13,545 nucleotides of DNA, from the NCBI GenBank assembly GCA_945866505.1, contig CAMBHH010000090.1, forward strand, positions 1 through 13,545. Reading direction: 5' to 3'. A program made the translations under genes and the position numbers. Below the pieces are notes generated by a model. The model was not told where the DNA came from, did not search any database, and worked only from the letters and a program-made list of their open reading frames with translations. Of this stretch, positions 13,389 through 13,545 are shown piece by piece; positions within the stretch are counted from its first letter, which is position 1, and every line of letters begins with the position of its first letter. The stretch comes from Flavobacterium psychrophilum (GTDB taxonomy: Bacteria; Bacteroidota; Bacteroidia; Flavobacteriales; Flavobacteriaceae).

Positions 13389-13424
13389 TAAGTATTATTA
13401 CGCAAACATACGTATAAATACTTA
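13389..13424 (-). promoter_or_regulatory. nirB promoter inside an array of four 10-bp-phased operator half-sites
   Basis: On the plus strand the hexamers TAAGTA (13389), TACGCA (13399), TACGTA (13409) and TACTTA (13419) follow each other at exact 10-bp steps with 4-bp spacers. The -7 box TATGTTTG (complement of 13403-13410, exact TAnnTTTG) lies inside the array. The -33 place (complement of 13430-13433) reads TATC, not TTTG. The array thus covers the -7 region and the presumed start of transcription, about 20 bp before the ATG. Confidence 0.6.
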
Positions 13425-13440
13425 ATTATGATACTTAATT
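13418..13440. repeat. Direct repeat upstream of the nirB promoter
   Basis: ATACTTAATT occurs at 13418-13427 and again at 13431-13440, 13 bp apart. The first copy contains the last half-site of the nirB array; the second carries a further TACTTA half-site out of the 10-bp phase. The remaining stretch to 13545 shows no gene I can support. Confidence 0.5.
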
Positions 13441-13545
13441 TTAAATTTATTTATTTTTCTACCGTTTATGCAGTCATCTAGCTATTTTGCCGAATTAGAT
13501 ATTGAATGCTTACATTGATTTTACCAGATTTTGAAAGCAAAAACA

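Noticed and set aside
13468..13518. 16-codon plus-strand frame starting MQSSSYFAELD upstream of nirB
   Set aside because: Too short and unsupported by any promoter, family or spacing signal.

Overview
The window reads as a chromosomal nitrate-assimilation locus of a Flavobacterium-like member of the Bacteroidota. The evidence is the low GC, A-rich gene starts without clear Shine-Dalgarno sequences, TAnnTTTG-type -7 promoter boxes, and spacer repeats of a kind I recall from Flavobacterium genomes. No insertion sequence, phage gene, tRNA, rRNA or CRISPR array is visible. The genus is an inference from style and gene content.

Layout from left to right. (1) The 5' end of a cytoplasmic molybdopterin nitrate reductase gene (nasA, minus strand) runs off the left edge. 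(2) Divergent from it is an FNR-like regulator with a cysteine set suited to an Fe-S cluster. (3) A plus-strand transport operon follows: an outer-membrane beta-barrel of the alginate-export type, then an NrtA-like periplasmic nitrate/nitrite-binding protein, an NrtB-like permease and an NrtD-like ATPase, closed by a hairpin terminator. (4) Next is a clade-2-type chlorite dismutase. (5) On the minus strand, reading from the right end, are nirB, nirD, a DUF4202 gene, a NarX-like sensor kinase with a nitrate-sensing P-box and a PAS domain, a long palindrome, and a NarL/FixJ-family response regulator.

Together the genes form a near-complete module. Nitrate crosses the outer membrane (inferred role of the barrel) and is imported by the ABC transporter. 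NasA reduces it to nitrite and NirBD reduces nitrite to ammonium. The chlorite dismutase would remove chlorite made when nitrate reductase acts on chlorate. Control appears double: an FNR-like protein, and a two-component pair encoded at the end of the nir cluster.

The most interesting unexplained signal is a recurring DNA motif. Hexamers of the form TAMGTA/TACKTA lie in inverted pairs with a 4-bp spacer. They occur upstream of nasA/regulator, the barrel operon, nirB and the response regulator. Upstream of nirB four half-sites follow one another at exact 10-bp steps, and three do so between nasA and the regulator. The same motif occurs as a perfect 11-bp-arm palindrome in the convergent gap at 7048-7073, beside a possible 23-residue peptide gene. 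The site has the geometry of an FNR operator but a different half-site, and the regulator's recognition helix differs from FNR at one contact residue. This looks like a local regulon with its own operator.
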